From Eucalyptus grandis (taxonomy: Eukaryota; Streptophyta; Magnoliopsida; Myrtales; Myrtaceae): a stretch of 64,000 nt of DNA. Numbering within the stretch: position 1 is the stretch's first letter; every line of letters begins with the position of its first letter. The notes beneath the pieces were generated by a model. That model searched no databases. It saw only the letters and a list, made by a program, of their open reading frames with translations, and was not told the origin of the DNA. The position numbers were made by a program, and so were the translations under genes. Below, one piece after another: positions 39,815 to 51,290 of this stretch. Location: assembly GCF_016545825.1 (NCBI RefSeq), contig NC_052616.1, forward strand, positions 54,569,716 through 54,633,715. Reading direction: 5' to 3'.

Positions 39815-40558
39815 GCCCCGGATCAAATGCCCTCGGATCTCGAACCGAATCCTTGAAGAACAATCCAAGATGTGCACAACAAACAAAGGAAGGTCGGGGA
39901 CGAGCTTGTGCGATGGATGACTGCGAGATCCAGCCTGGTCCGACCAACGTAAGGCACAAAAAGGACAGACGCCTACCGGAGCTTCGCGCTGAAACCAGGC
40001 GCGGTCGTAGGCCGACGGCCGTGGCTCAGTGCGGTGGCTAGTGGTCTACCCCTCCAACTCTCTCCCCCGCTTGAACCCCCTTACTCGCCAAATCCGATGA
40101 GCCGACGGGGCTCGCCCTCGCCAGCCATGGGCGAGGCTCGACCCTCGCTAGATCCGGCGAGGGCGAGCCTCACCGCCCGGTGCAAGGCTGCCCTCGCGAC
40201 CACCGGCGAGGTGGTCGGCGAGGTCGAGGTCGACCTCGCCGATCGTCACCTTTGGTCGGTCACTAAGGTCCAAATGACCGGCTAGAGGAAGAAGAAGAGA
40301 ACAAAAATGAAAAAAAGAAAAAAAACGGAAAAAAATTCAAAAATATTAAAATATTATTAAAAGTTGTCTACGTCGCCGATTAAGTCGTGTTAGCCGACCA
40401 GCATCCAATCAGCAAAATCTGGCCAAAATTGGCTGAAAAGGATTGAATTGGCACAACCTAAAAATGTTTAGGACTAAATCGACACAAAAAAAAAAAAGGT
40501 TTAGGACTAAATTGACATAAAGACAAAATGTTTATGACTTTTTTTGGTACTTTTCCCC
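39142..40558. mobile_element. Non-autonomous Mutator-like (MULE) element, 1.4 kb
   Basis: Left terminus GGGGAAAAGTGCTAAAAAGT and right terminus, reverse complement, GGGGAAAAGTACCAAAAAAA form terminal inverted repeats. The mirror continues inward (AGTCCTAAACC, TTTAGTCCTAAACATTTTTA, then AATTTTGGC). Outside stand CGTAATGTG on the left and TGCAATGTG on the right, nine bases with two C/T differences, as expected for an aged 9-bp Mutator target duplication. The inside is GC-rich with palindromic GAGGTCGACCTC words and a (TC)n tract and has no transposase. ORFs across the TC tract are artefacts. Confidence 0.7.
39744..39812. repeat. (CT)n microsatellite inside the MULE
   Basis: CT dinucleotides with a single interruption (TCTTTCTC near 39755). 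Confidence 0.95.
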
Positions 40559-40613
40559 TGCAATGTGAGTAATGATGAGTTTCAATGTCAAATTGGATTA
40601 AACTCGTTGCTTG

Positions 40614-40740
40614 ATGTTGGCAGTAATATGTCGAACTCATTACGCACCATCATTGCCGGGGGTAGTTTCGACGTTCTCTTCCCGATGGTTATTGTCTTTG
40701 CATGTTGCTTTATTAGATGGAGAAAAAGTAATCCGTGGAA
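40614..40740 (+). pseudogene. Possible receptor-kinase transmembrane exon relic
   Basis: After GTTGGCAG (acceptor-like, 40613-40620) the frame reads SNMSNSLRTIIAGG, then a hydrophobic stretch DVLFPMVIVFACCFI, then basic RWRKSNPWK, ending at AAG before GTCTCATTT (donor-like). A single TM helix followed by a basic stop-transfer run is what the second exon of CRK-type receptor kinases looks like. A kinase P-loop relic lies in the same orientation at 56060-56260, directly after the LINE poly-A, so the LINE would have landed in the intron between them. The splice phase cannot be confirmed; this may be chance. Confidence 0.35.
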
Positions 40741-40999
40741 GGTCTCATTTGGTTAGTGGATTTATTGGTTGTTTAGTGTTTTGCATTTGAGTTGTTATTG
40801 AATGACTTCTTAGCAAACTTAGCACAAGGATTAAATAGCGTGGGAGGGACGATGATGCAATTTTGGTTTACATGCCCTTTTTGGTTTACATTCCCTCACC
40901 GAGAGATGGCGCGAACTAAAACCAAACCTAAGGTTTTGTTAAAATGATTGAGAAAGCCCAAATGGCATGTTAAGAACAAGAATAAGCTAACCTTTTTTT

Positions 41000-42369
41000 C
41001 TGATTGGATTATTTAGATCTCACGTTAATTGATCTGTATTTTCTTCAACAAAAGACGGCTGAAACCACCAAAACCTCACAAATTGGGGTGTCTATGGTCT
41101 GCACAACAAATAGAGGATTGAATGAAGCTCTGCCCTTGGCAAAGATTGAAGAATGCAAATTGATCCTAGTTGGTAAAATTCTATCGAACCCTTTATAAAT
41201 TTTCCGGCTTTTCAAAGTACCTTGAAACGCCTATGGCGAACCGATCGAGTTGATACTTCCCAACGGGAAGCGGGCATATATGTAGCGCAATTTCAGACGG
41301 AAGAAGACAAACATAGGGTACTAGAGGAGGGTCCTTGGCTATTCTCTAGTAATTTAGTAATTTTTAAACCTTGGATGGCCAACACACATTTACATTGCTA
41401 TGATTTCTCTACTTGTGAATTCTGATTGCAAGTGTATGGCTTACCTCTAGAATGGTGTTCGGAGGAGATGATTGCAAAGGCTGTGCGACATGTAGGTCGT
41501 GTTATCCAGGTTAAGTTGGACCACAAAGATGGGACGACTCTTAGAACAGGTCGTGCTCGAGTTGAGCTAAACCTCAAGGATCCCTTAAAAATTGGCCAAC
41601 TAGTACGCATCTCACGTAAAAGCCATATGGCTTGACTTTCGTTATGAGCGTCTACCACACTTTTGTTACTCTTGTGGTACCATAGGACATTACGCTACGT
41701 CGCCCAACTATTCCTTTCACCGAGGCAAAGATGGAAGGTAAAGAGAAACTGCTTTTGGCCATTGGTTGTGAGTTGAGGTAAAAGAACATAGTCCATATTG
41801 GCTAACCTTTTATGCAAAGCCACATAATCAAGATGAAGTCATACCAGAGACCCCACCTTCTTCCACCCATCTCCGGTGCCTTGCACTTCCACCAATCCTG
41901 TCCACTAACATCCCAACTCAAACGATCCTTCAGCCCGCATTTATACATGGGGAATCATCTCGCCGATGTTGTAATCATACCGCCCGCAAAGCTAAACGAA
42001 ACTCAAAAAGAACCACCTTCCAGCTATAACATTACTACAGGATATCTCAAACGCTCATCTTTGGGTACTAATATACTACCATCCGATCAACAACATCACA
42101 GAGCAATTACCTAACCTATTACCTTTCCTAAAGTGGTGCACCCTATTCCCGTGAAGGACAATGAACTTCAGCACTGAACCGAGCATTCCTTGTTGAAAGA
42201 AGTTGAGAACCAATAGGATTTCTGCAAAAGTAGGAACAGCAAAAAGTTACACGATATAATCCTTATGAGTCACGAATGAATATATCAGAATCTCTCGATG
42301 AATTGCAACTTATGGATACACCCATTTTATCGGCCGTGTGCGACGGAACATGAGCATTGGTGGCTGGCC
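41000..42369 (+). pseudogene. LINE (L1-type) ORF1 remnant: DUF4283 and zinc knuckle
   Basis: Across three frames the segment spells a plant L1 ORF1. LILVGKILSNPL (41160-41196), then LKRLWRTDRVDTSQREAGIY (41223-41282), FQTEEDKHRVLEEGPWLFS (about 41290-41346) and LQVYGLPLEWCSEEMI (about 41426-41475) make up DUF4283. A zf-CCHC_4 remnant [11 protein letters not shown] (about 41665-41697) has lost its last Cys. The rest to about 42300 is a low-complexity tail without a domain. ORF1 proteins bind LINE RNA. The 5' end of the LINE is not defined; 41000 is approximate. Confidence 0.78.
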
Positions 42370-45300
42370 CTCAACAGCCACCAAAAGACAAATGAAGCTA
42401 CTATGTTGAAACTGCCAGTGCTTTGGGCTCTCCCGACAGATTCGGCTCTAAAGGCCTTAGTGGCCAAAGAACAGCCCGATTTACTCTTTTTGACGAAGAC
42501 CAAGAATCGAAGGTGGTTATCCTAAAGATGAAACAGCATTTGAAATTTAGCAATTCACATGTGCTTGATCCCGTTGGACTGGTTGGCGGACTAGCTATGT
42601 CAGGAATGATGACTTGACAATCCATATAGAGAGAGCTTCTCAGCACTTTTTGATACAACCCGCACATATATTCGAGTGGGGACTACTATGCGTCTAACTT
42701 GTGTTCATGCTCCAGCAACTTATCAGCTTCAACAACAACTATGGACGGAACTTCGACTAATAGCTTATTCAAATAATCTACCGTGGGTGTATGCCGGTGA
42801 CTTTCATGAAGTTTGTTTCCTAGGGAAAAGGTGGGCGATGGGCAGCTGAACCACATAGAATGCATTCCTTCAGAGAAGTTTTACATGATTGTTTTTTAAT
42901 GGACATGGATAACAAGGGTTATGCCTTCACCTGGATGAATAATTGTGTGGGTGATGACCTAGTCAAAGAACGGTTGGATCGAGTTTTGTGTTCTATGGAG
43001 TGGCGTCTTAATTACCCTAAGGCTGAGGTGTATGCATTTCCACCAGTGGGCTCGATCATAGCCCTTTTTTACCGACTACCGACGCTCAACCAAGTAGATG
43101 ATACAAAAGATTTATATTCGAGGCCTACCGGCTTCAGAAAAGGAATGTAGTGAGGTGGTTGAAAAATCCTGGAATTCCCCACATATTATTATTTCTAATC
43201 TGCCACGAAGACTACAACATGTAGCTCTAGCCCTAACCAAGTGGAGTTGATCCAAATTCTCAAAGGCACCGAATCAAATATTGTACCCGGGCAGCAACTT
43301 CAAACACATATCAATTCCCCTACCAACTACGGCGATGAACAGCTCATTATAAATTTGAAGGTAGACATTCAACATTTATGGTAGCGGAGGAACAGCATTG
43401 GGCAATGCGATATAGGATAAACCGGCTTAACTGGGAGATAAAAATACCAAATTCTTCCATGCGACAACTCTACAGAGGCAAATTTGGAATCAATTATGAA
43501 TGTTGAGAGATGCCAATCATACATGGATTAGGGATGATGACCTTTTGAAAAATATGATGAGGAATTTCTTTTCAGCACTCTATACATTTGTTGGCAATCG
43601 GAATTATGATCGTATTCTTGCAAAATGCCCAACTACTATTACTCTGAAATGAACAATATGTTAACGGCCCCGCTTACTAGAGATGAGGTTCGACGCGCCA
43701 CTTTCCAAATTGTGGCTACTACAAAGATCAGACCTCGACGGTATGAATGGTCTATTTTATCGAAGCATTGGCATATTTTACAAGAAGATATTTTTATAGT
43801 TGTTCAAGCTTTCTTGACAAGTGGCACTCTATCTCGCTTCTCTAAACAAAACCAGCATTACTCGATTCCAAAAGTTGCTCAACTAGAGAGTCTAGACTAA
43901 TACGACCAATCAGCCTATGCAACTATATATATAAAATCATCTTCAAAGTGTTAGCTAATTGTCTTAAGCCCTTACTACCTGTTCTAATATTTGTTGAACA
44001 ATTTGCATTTGTGAGCGGCTGGCAAATCTAGGATAATATTCTTATTGTCCAAGAGGTACTTCATCAATCGAGGATTAGGAAAAGCAAACGAAATTTTCAA
44101 GCGCTTTTAAAGGTGGACATGCAAAAGCCTATGATAGGGTGGAATGAGACTTTCTTCAAGATTATCTAATCAGATTGGGTTTCCATGCTATTTGGGTTTA
44201 ATGGGTAATGTAGTGTGTTACAACATCGTCTTTCAATATCAATTTTAATGGCGAACAATTAGAGTATTTCCATCCATCTCGGGGACTAAGATAGGGAGAC
44301 CCACTATCACCTTACTTGTTCATTTTGGTGGCAAATGTCTTATCCGTTTTATCGACGCAATTGAAATGGGACATCTAAAAGGCATACAGCTAAACAGGTG
44401 GTGCCCAACTCTTTCCCATTTATTTTTTGCTGATGATGCCATATTTTTCATAAATGCTACAAATTCAGAAAGTCAAAACCTAGCCAATATTCTAAATCAA
44501 TATTGTTTGGCTACGGGTCACTGATAAATAGAAACAAATCCGGCATTTTCTTTGGTCAAGATTGCCCTAATAGCTTAAGGGCCAACTAGGCCGCTGAATT
44601 TAGGGTCCTAGTGTTACACAAGATAGGTAAATACCTAGGGATCCCTTCCGATGGGGTCAATCATGAAGAGATATGTTCTTCTCGGATTATGGCTAAAGTA
44701 AATGCCAAACTAGAAGGATGGAAAGCAAATTTTTTATCGAAGGGTGGTAAAGAGGTTCTCATTAAAGCTGTTGTACAAGTTATACCGCAATATGCCATGT
44801 CCATTTTTAAACTTCCGACATCGCTTTGCAAATCCATTAAAAAGAAGATTGCCCGCTTTTGGTGGCAAAATGACAAAGAAGATCTGGTATTCATTGGACA
44901 CAATGGGACGTTTTAAAGAGAAGCAAAATTGAGGGTGGATTGGGTTTTCAAGATCTTCTATCTTTCAATAAGGCACTACTGCAAACAGCCTAGCGCTTAA
45001 TACGAACCCATCATCGCCGTGCAGCACATTACTAAAGGGTCTTTACTTTCACCGACGAGAGTTTAGATATGTGCGTAAAGGGGTGTCCATCTTGGGGCTA
45101 GTAGAGTTTATTATTAGGTAGGATTTGATTTCAACCAAACTTCAATGGTCAGTTGGAAATGGACGAACTATCGAATATGTGAGGACGGATGGCTTCCTAA
45201 AGGAATCTTAGGTGGTCCCGCACATCTAACGGAACCTCATCTGCTTGCTGAATTACTAGAACCGCAACAACAAACTTGGAATGTTAGCTTATTACACCAG

Positions 45301-46160
45301 CACTATGATGCCCACACAATCCAAGAAATCACAAGCATTCCGGTTAGACCCAACCATACAGAGGACAAACAAATATGGACAAACACTCTCCATGGACAAT
45401 ACACAAGCAGAAAGTGGCTATCGAGCAATAAAGAAAGCAGCATCAAGCATTCAAATAGACATGCCATCATCCTCATATCAAGCACCCACGAACCTATGGA
45501 AAAGTATTTGGCGTCTCAAGCTTGCACCCAAAATGACCTTTCTTTGGTCCCTATGCCATAATGCTTTGGCAACTAAGGAAAACCTCTTTCGCCATCACAT
45601 AAACATAGATTTGGTATGCACTCTATGCAACAACAACAATCCCCGAAACCTTTGAACATGTCTTCCTATTCTGTCCATGGACAACACAGATCTGGTCTCA
45701 CCCCACCATTGGCATTTATCTAACACCTCAAAATGTTACTCTCATAGATCAATGGCTAGTAGACAGGTAGCTCGAAACAAATCTTACCCGAGTTCGACAC
45801 TCTAGCTGAGATTCTCTCGCGATCCGGAAGGCGAGAAACAACTTTGTCTTCCGCCACCACTGTCCTAATCCAATGCATCTTATGAATGTCGTATTCGCAC
45901 AAAGTTCACACAGCTCGGCTTTTACATCGTCGATCCGCTCCAACAGTCAAACCTTAATCCTACCTTCCAATAGCTAGCGACCTCCCGATCCAGGTGTCCC
46001 GAAGTGTAATATTGATAGGCCTTTTCAGCTTGCAAGCGACGAAGGCTTAATGGCATGTCTATGTCCAGATCATAATGGAAAATTGATAGCAGACTTTACT
46101 CGAGGATTCACCGCATCTTCGACTCTGCAGCTGAAACTCAAGCTTTCTTGATCACCCTAG
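42370..46160 (+). pseudogene. LINE ORF2 remnant: endonuclease, RT, zf-RVT, RNase H start
   Basis: Endonuclease/exonuclease domain pieces: LVAKEQPDLLFLTKTK (about 42457-42505), RLTCVHAPATYQLQQQLW (about 42690-42743), WVYAGDFHEV (about 42786-42815) and ERLDRVLCSMEW (42970-43005). [21 protein letters not shown] (about 43900-43960) and the active site FADDAIFF (about 44427-44451), with the RT connection (LEGWKANFLSKGGKEVLIKA, 44709-44768). A zf-RVT domain has WRLKLAPKMTFLWSLCHNAL (about 45509-45568) and CTLCNNN (45618-45638). The RNase H start is GLMACLCPDHNGKLIADF (about 46048-46101). Many frameshifts and stops. The frame is cut at 46160 by the SIRE-type element and resumes at 55680. Confidence 0.85.
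46156..46160. repeat. Target-site duplication CCTAG, left copy
   Basis: CCTAG directly before the LTR at 46161 is repeated exactly at 55675-55679 after the right LTR. Confidence 0.9.
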
Positions 46161-47086
46161 TGATATTGCTAGTATGAGTACCTAGAGGGGGTGAATAGGT
46201 GCCTAAACAATTTATCGATATACGGAAGCGATTCTTAGCATATAATAGAAAGTAAATTCTCTCTTAATTAACAAAATGAAATACGATTGAGGTAGAGAGA
46301 GTAAGGAAGAGAAAATTGAACACAGGATTTATAGTGGTTCGGCTTATTCCAAGCCTACGTCCACTCTTCCGCACCGACACCCACCGGCCGGATTTCACTA
46401 TGATCAAAAGAGAAGTTACAGCACAGCTTTGCCTTGATTCCACAAAGGTAGATGTTCTACCACACCTCCTCAAGGTCTCTCACAAATATAGACTCTCTCT
46501 TTCGTATATAAGTATTCGCTCAAAGGATTTGTCTAAACAAAAGGAGCTTCGTACTTTGGAATTCTTCTATCGCGCACACCTTGAACAACTAAGACAGTCT
46601 TCCTTATATACTCCTTTATGCCATCATACCCGTTGGCACTTACCAAAGGAATTCCTCCAATCTACCCGTTGGACGGAATCAATTAGGAAGATTGTCCAAG
46701 CTATAAATGGAACGTGTTGATAGCCCATCAATCCCGTTCGCCCATACAATCGTGATCTCGGTTTCCATAAGCGTAACCTTCCAATAATATTTAGGCAATC
46801 ACCGGATCTTCAATTTATCGAATCAATCTTCGATCAATCAAAGGACTCCGTTTATGTCTTCTCCACCATGAGATCTTCTCCAGCTTGATAAGGTTAAATC
46901 CTCAACGAAACATCCAGTTCGGATAACCTTTCTTCAACGGATTAGAGACTGTCAATGAAGATAGACTTTGAGTCTTGAGTCTGGCCCCAAGGTCTTCGGA
47001 CTTTAAATAGCGAGTCCCAAGCCTTCGACTAGACTGATAGAAATGATTTGTCAACTTCAAAACACTTCAAGAAGATTTCTCCAACA
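46161..47086 (-). mobile_element. 3' LTR of the SIRE-type element
   Basis: Plus strand TGATATTGCTAGTATGAG to AGATTTCTCCAACA, 926 bp, next to the polypurine tract. An ORF at 46316-46720 is within LTR sequence and present in frame-broken form in the other copy, so it is not called. Confidence 0.92.
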
Positions 47087-47097
47087 ATCTCCCTTTT
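47087..47097 (-). other. Polypurine tract of the SIRE-type element
   Basis: Minus strand AAAAGGGAGAT directly before TGTTGGAGAAATC of the 3' LTR. A second copy of this tract is absent at the solo LTR in CRK2, as expected. Confidence 0.8.
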
Positions 47098-47499
47098 GAT
47101 GGTGACAAAACTTTCCTGCAGATTTGGATATCTTTGACCCGCAAAACATTTCTCAAACACATATGCATATCTTATAGAGGTAAATGTCTTAACAGAATAA
47201 CACTAGAATCTGCAAACGAAAATAGGTTAGTCCAAAGATATGATGAAGCCATCCATAAGATATCAATATTAGTTTAATAGAAGCAAATCAAGTCCAAGTC
47301 TAGTTCAGTTCTCATCTAGACACAAACCAAAGTCAAACAGATTCAAACCACAAAACAATCCAACAAAAACAATTAAAAGTTGAATGAAAGGTTTTTTGAT
47401 CAAATCTTGCATCTCTCCCCCTTTTTGTCATCATTAAAAAGGATGAGATGAAGTTAAGATTGCTTGGGAACGCGGACAAGCTGGAAATCTTCCATAGAC

Positions 47500-49510
47500 T
47501 CGAACGATGCCTTCCAAATTTTTAAAGTCTTCCTTTAGCTGTGCAACCTCCTCACTCTTGGCATTGGCCTGATTCGAATAGAGAGGGCTTGCATTTTATC
47601 ATTCAATGAACATGAAGAAGCTTGACCTTCATTCTTCAAGCTTTGAACTTCGCATCCCAAGGCATAAATCTGACCTCGCATCTCCAAAAGAATATCCATG
47701 ATTCTCGCGAAAATCTGCTCCATTATCGCTTGATTACTTGTTTCGGCTCGATGTGATGGAGTAAATGCGTAAGATGGTAGATCAGCATAATCTTGCAGGT
47801 TTGGCGATGAAACTTCATGACCTTCTTCTGGAAATTGAGATGCATAAACATCCTCCGGGTCTGCTGGTGAGCGATCGACTCCTTCACTTGCATCGACATG
47901 AAGACTTCACTCCTTTCTCCCCGATCTCCCCGTTTCCATGCCTACGTGGAGAAGAGTGTTCTTCAGTTCTCTCCTTCTTCTTCTTTCTTCTTCAGTCTTT
48001 CCTCTTATGTTTCTTTTTCAGCTTTTATTTCTTCTTCTTCCTTCTCCTCTCGCTTCTTTCGTCATTTGCTCCGATTCTTTCTCGTGGAAAGGACTACTTA
48101 AATTCTTCAAAGCCAATGCGAGATGGTGATGTCTTCCTCATCATCTTCATCCTCAACAAGGAGAGCTCTTCTTCTCTTGGATGGAGCAACCATGGGCTCC
48201 TTCCCTTTTCTTTTTAGCTGCGAAGATATTTGATGAGATTTTGCAGAGTCTTCTCCTGAATTTCTCCAACTCCTTGCTCGCCTCTTTCGAGACGCATTTT
48301 GGTCACCATTTTCAGACCTACCACCATATGATCGCATGGTCGAACACAAAAGATTTGTGGAGGTTGAATATTCAGATGTCCGAATGACTTCGTAACAAGG
48401 CTTGGATAAGGGAGTTGACCTCTGTCCTTCATCATTGCTCTATACATGTGAAACATCACAGTGTGAGGGAGAGAAAACCTTTTTCCAAAGAGAATGGCAT
48501 ACATCAACTTGGCCTCTGAACTTGAAACATCAGTCTTGGAAGTCGATTTCGGTCGGAGGCAATTAATCACAATCTTGTGAAGCAAGATGTTGAATGCACC
48601 CATCCTTAAGTAGGTGATCTTTTCATCTGTTCTTCCGTCCTTCACCGCCCAAGAGTGGCCCGAGCAATAGAAACTTTGATTGGCCGATATCTTCCTCTTT
48701 CGACTTCTAACACATCTCGCTAGCATATTCATATCCAAAAGCTTAGATTTGAATAGAAATATGCAGTTAATTCAGCATAGGCCTCTCAGAGAGTCGAGCA
48801 GAACTTTTCAAGTTGAAGATAACCGAACTTTTCCTCAAGTTCATATTCACAAAGATCCGAGAAAATCAAAATCTACGCTCCTAGGGTTTATCACCCCACG
48901 CTTCAGCAATTTAGAGTACGTATCCTTTTACTCCTTTGATCTGAACAAATGTCCCATTTTTCTTTGGTTATCAACCGCAACACCCATTTTCGGTTGGAAT
49001 TGACCGTACAATTTATCATCATCATTCTCATCTACGTGGATTCGGCCCACAAATACGAGGATCACTTGGGATATTTGCAAGGGTTTCCTCACCACCCATT
49101 TTCGAGCAATTCCCAAACTTTCCATTTTTTTTAGAAAGATATATTCGTTCCCATGTCCTTTATCTTTAAGAAAATCATCAATGTAGTTCAAAGGGGTACG
49201 AATTCCTTTTAGGGCACGATATAACTCGATAAATATAAGCGGGCTTTTGAACTCTTACAGTGGTCCGCATCCTCGATGATTTCTTCCCGTTGTTGTTGAT
49301 CAACGCCTTGAGGACTAGATGGAGGAGAATGACGCCGTTGAGAATGTTGTGGGCTCGCTTGCTGATCCGGGAGTCACTTCATCTTCGCAAGATCGAAGTG
49401 CGTAGGCCCTCACTCATCCGCCGTGGTCCCCCGCTTGCAATTCTCGAAGACTTTCTTGAAGATGACATATTTCTCGCTTTTGGAAGATTCCTTGCTTGAC
49501 TTTCCCAAAA
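47500..49510 (-). pseudogene. Env-like / ORF3 region of the SIRE-type element
   Basis: Minus-strand frames downstream of pol: 49191-48928 (starts MNYIDDFLKDKGHG), 48738-48214 (174 aa, starts MDMNMLARCVRSRKRK), 48349-48107 (basic KRKGKEPMVAPSKRRR then an acidic EDEDDEED run) and 47723-47535 (MRGQIYALGCEVQSLKNEG, coiled-coil-like). The 174-aa frame has LHKIVINCLRPKS and EAKLMYAILFGKRFSLPHTV followed by LPYPSLVTKSF. This resembles the putative plant transposon protein domain found in the third ORF of SIRE/Maximus elements. The function of this ORF is not established. The pieces are separated by frame changes and an early stop region. Confidence 0.55.
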
Positions 49511-49869
49511 GATGACAACTTTTTTAGGATTGAGCGAAGAAGACAAACGGGAATGGAGGATCGATGCTTTCTAGGGTTTTTTGAGAGAAAAGTGAAGAGG
49601 AATCGACAGTTCAAGATCGGTTAAAAGAGGGATAAACGAACCGTCATAAAGGAAATAAAAATATGCCTTTTCAAAATAACTTGTCTTTTTCCGCAAAATA
49701 GCCATTTCAAAAATAACTTCCTTTTGAAAATGAAACGATGCAATATTTTTGTCAATTAAATATAGCAACAATTTAAACACAAGTCGACAATCGTACCTTT
49801 TCAAGTTGAGATTCAAGAGAGAAAGACTTACGACGACGGACATACCGAGACTATCTTTCGGATAAAGTC

Positions 49870-51290
49870 TTGTAAGTCTCGAGTCCGAAAGTCTTTAGAC
49901 TTTGATATCCCCATACCTCAAAATGTTGAGTCTCGAGCGTATAGACTCAAATTGATTTTTCTCCAAAGGCTTTGTGAATATATCCGCCGCTTGATTCTTT
50001 GAGTCAACAAATTGAATTGAAACATCTCCATTTTGAACATGGTCTCTTATAAAATGATGTCGAATCTCTATGTGCTTTGCTCTTGAGTGGAGAATTGGAT
50101 TTTTGGTGAGGTTGATAGCGCTGGTGTTGTCGCAATTAATCTCGGTGCATGAGTCTTCAATTTCAAAGTCTCTTAGCTATTGTTTTATCTATAGAATTTG
50201 CGAACAGCAGCTTTCCCAGTGGCTACATACTCGCTTCGTTGTTGAAAGAGACACAAAGGTGCTTTGTTTCCTTGAAAACCAAGACACCGTCCCCGTTCCA
50301 AGCAACGGCAAGTTCCCAAAGTACTCTTTCTATCAACTCGCAACCGGCCGGATCTCGCGTTTGAATATCCCCGAAGATTAAAGTCTCCTTCTTAGGATAC
50401 CAAAGACCGATGCTTGATGATGAAGCAACATATTTAATGATGCGTTTAGCAGATTGAGATGGGATTCTCTAGGATCCGATTGAAACCTAGCACGGATGCA
50501 AACACTCAACAAGATGTCGTCTAGAAGCGAAGATAAAGGAGTGAACCAATGATGCTTCGTACAGCTTTTGATCAACTTTCTTCCCTTCTTCATCTTTGTC
50601 TATCTTCAAAGAACTTGACATCGGTATGTCGGTCTTTTTGCATTTTTCCAGTCCAAATCTTTTGACAAGATCATTAACATATTTTTCTTGATAAATAAAG
50701 GTTCCTTCCTTCAATTGTTTTACTTGAAGACCAAGAAAGAATGTTAACTCTCCCATCATACTCATTTCAAATTCATCCCGCATAGACTTAGAAAATTTAT
50801 TGCACATATTTTCATTAGAAGATCCGAAAATAATGTCGTCCACATATATTTGAACAAGTAAGAAACTTTTGTTCTCCTTTTTGATAAATAAAGTTGTATC
50901 CACTTTACCTTTGACAAAACCATTTTGTATTAAAAACTTACTTAATCTGTCGTACCAAGCTCGAGGTGCTTGCTTTAAACCATACAGAGCCTTCTTCAAA
51001 TAAGACCGAGTCTAGCTTCTTTGGGTCTTCAAACCCTGGTGGTTGTTCCACATAAACTTCCTCTTCGATGACTCCATTTAGGAAGGCGCTTTTGACGTCC
51101 ATTTGGAATAACCTGAAATTCTTATAACAAGCAAACGCAAGTAATAGTCGAATAGCTTCTAACCTTGCTACCGGAGCGTAAGTCTCATCATAGTCTATTC
51201 CTTCTTGCGTATATCCCTTGGCCACGAGTCTTGCTTTGTTTCGTACGACTTTTCCTTTCTCATTCATCTTGTTTCGAACACCCATTTAGC
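49870..51290 (-). pseudogene. SIRE-type reverse transcriptase and RNase H
   Basis: Minus strand, 51285-50938: RT start with [20 protein letters not shown] and [19 protein letters not shown]. 50999-50487: [20 protein letters not shown], the active site YVDDIIFGSS (about 50830-50860), GELTFFLGLQVKQLKEGTF and DIPMSSSLKIDKDEEGKK. The RNase H tail at about 50400-49940 has INCDNTSAINLTKNP-like and HSRAKHIEIRHHFI-like motifs and ends with FVDSKNQAADIFTKP. One frameshift sits near 50998 between the two RT halves, and others follow after 50487. Catalytic Asp pairs are intact. Confidence 0.88.

Noticed and set aside
39635..40041. ORFs with Ser-Leu or Arg-Glu repeats
   Set aside because: Produced by the (CT)n tract in the MULE.
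46316..46720. 134-codon ORF also present at 55013-55300
   Set aside because: It is LTR sequence of the SIRE-type element; the repeat explains the similarity.
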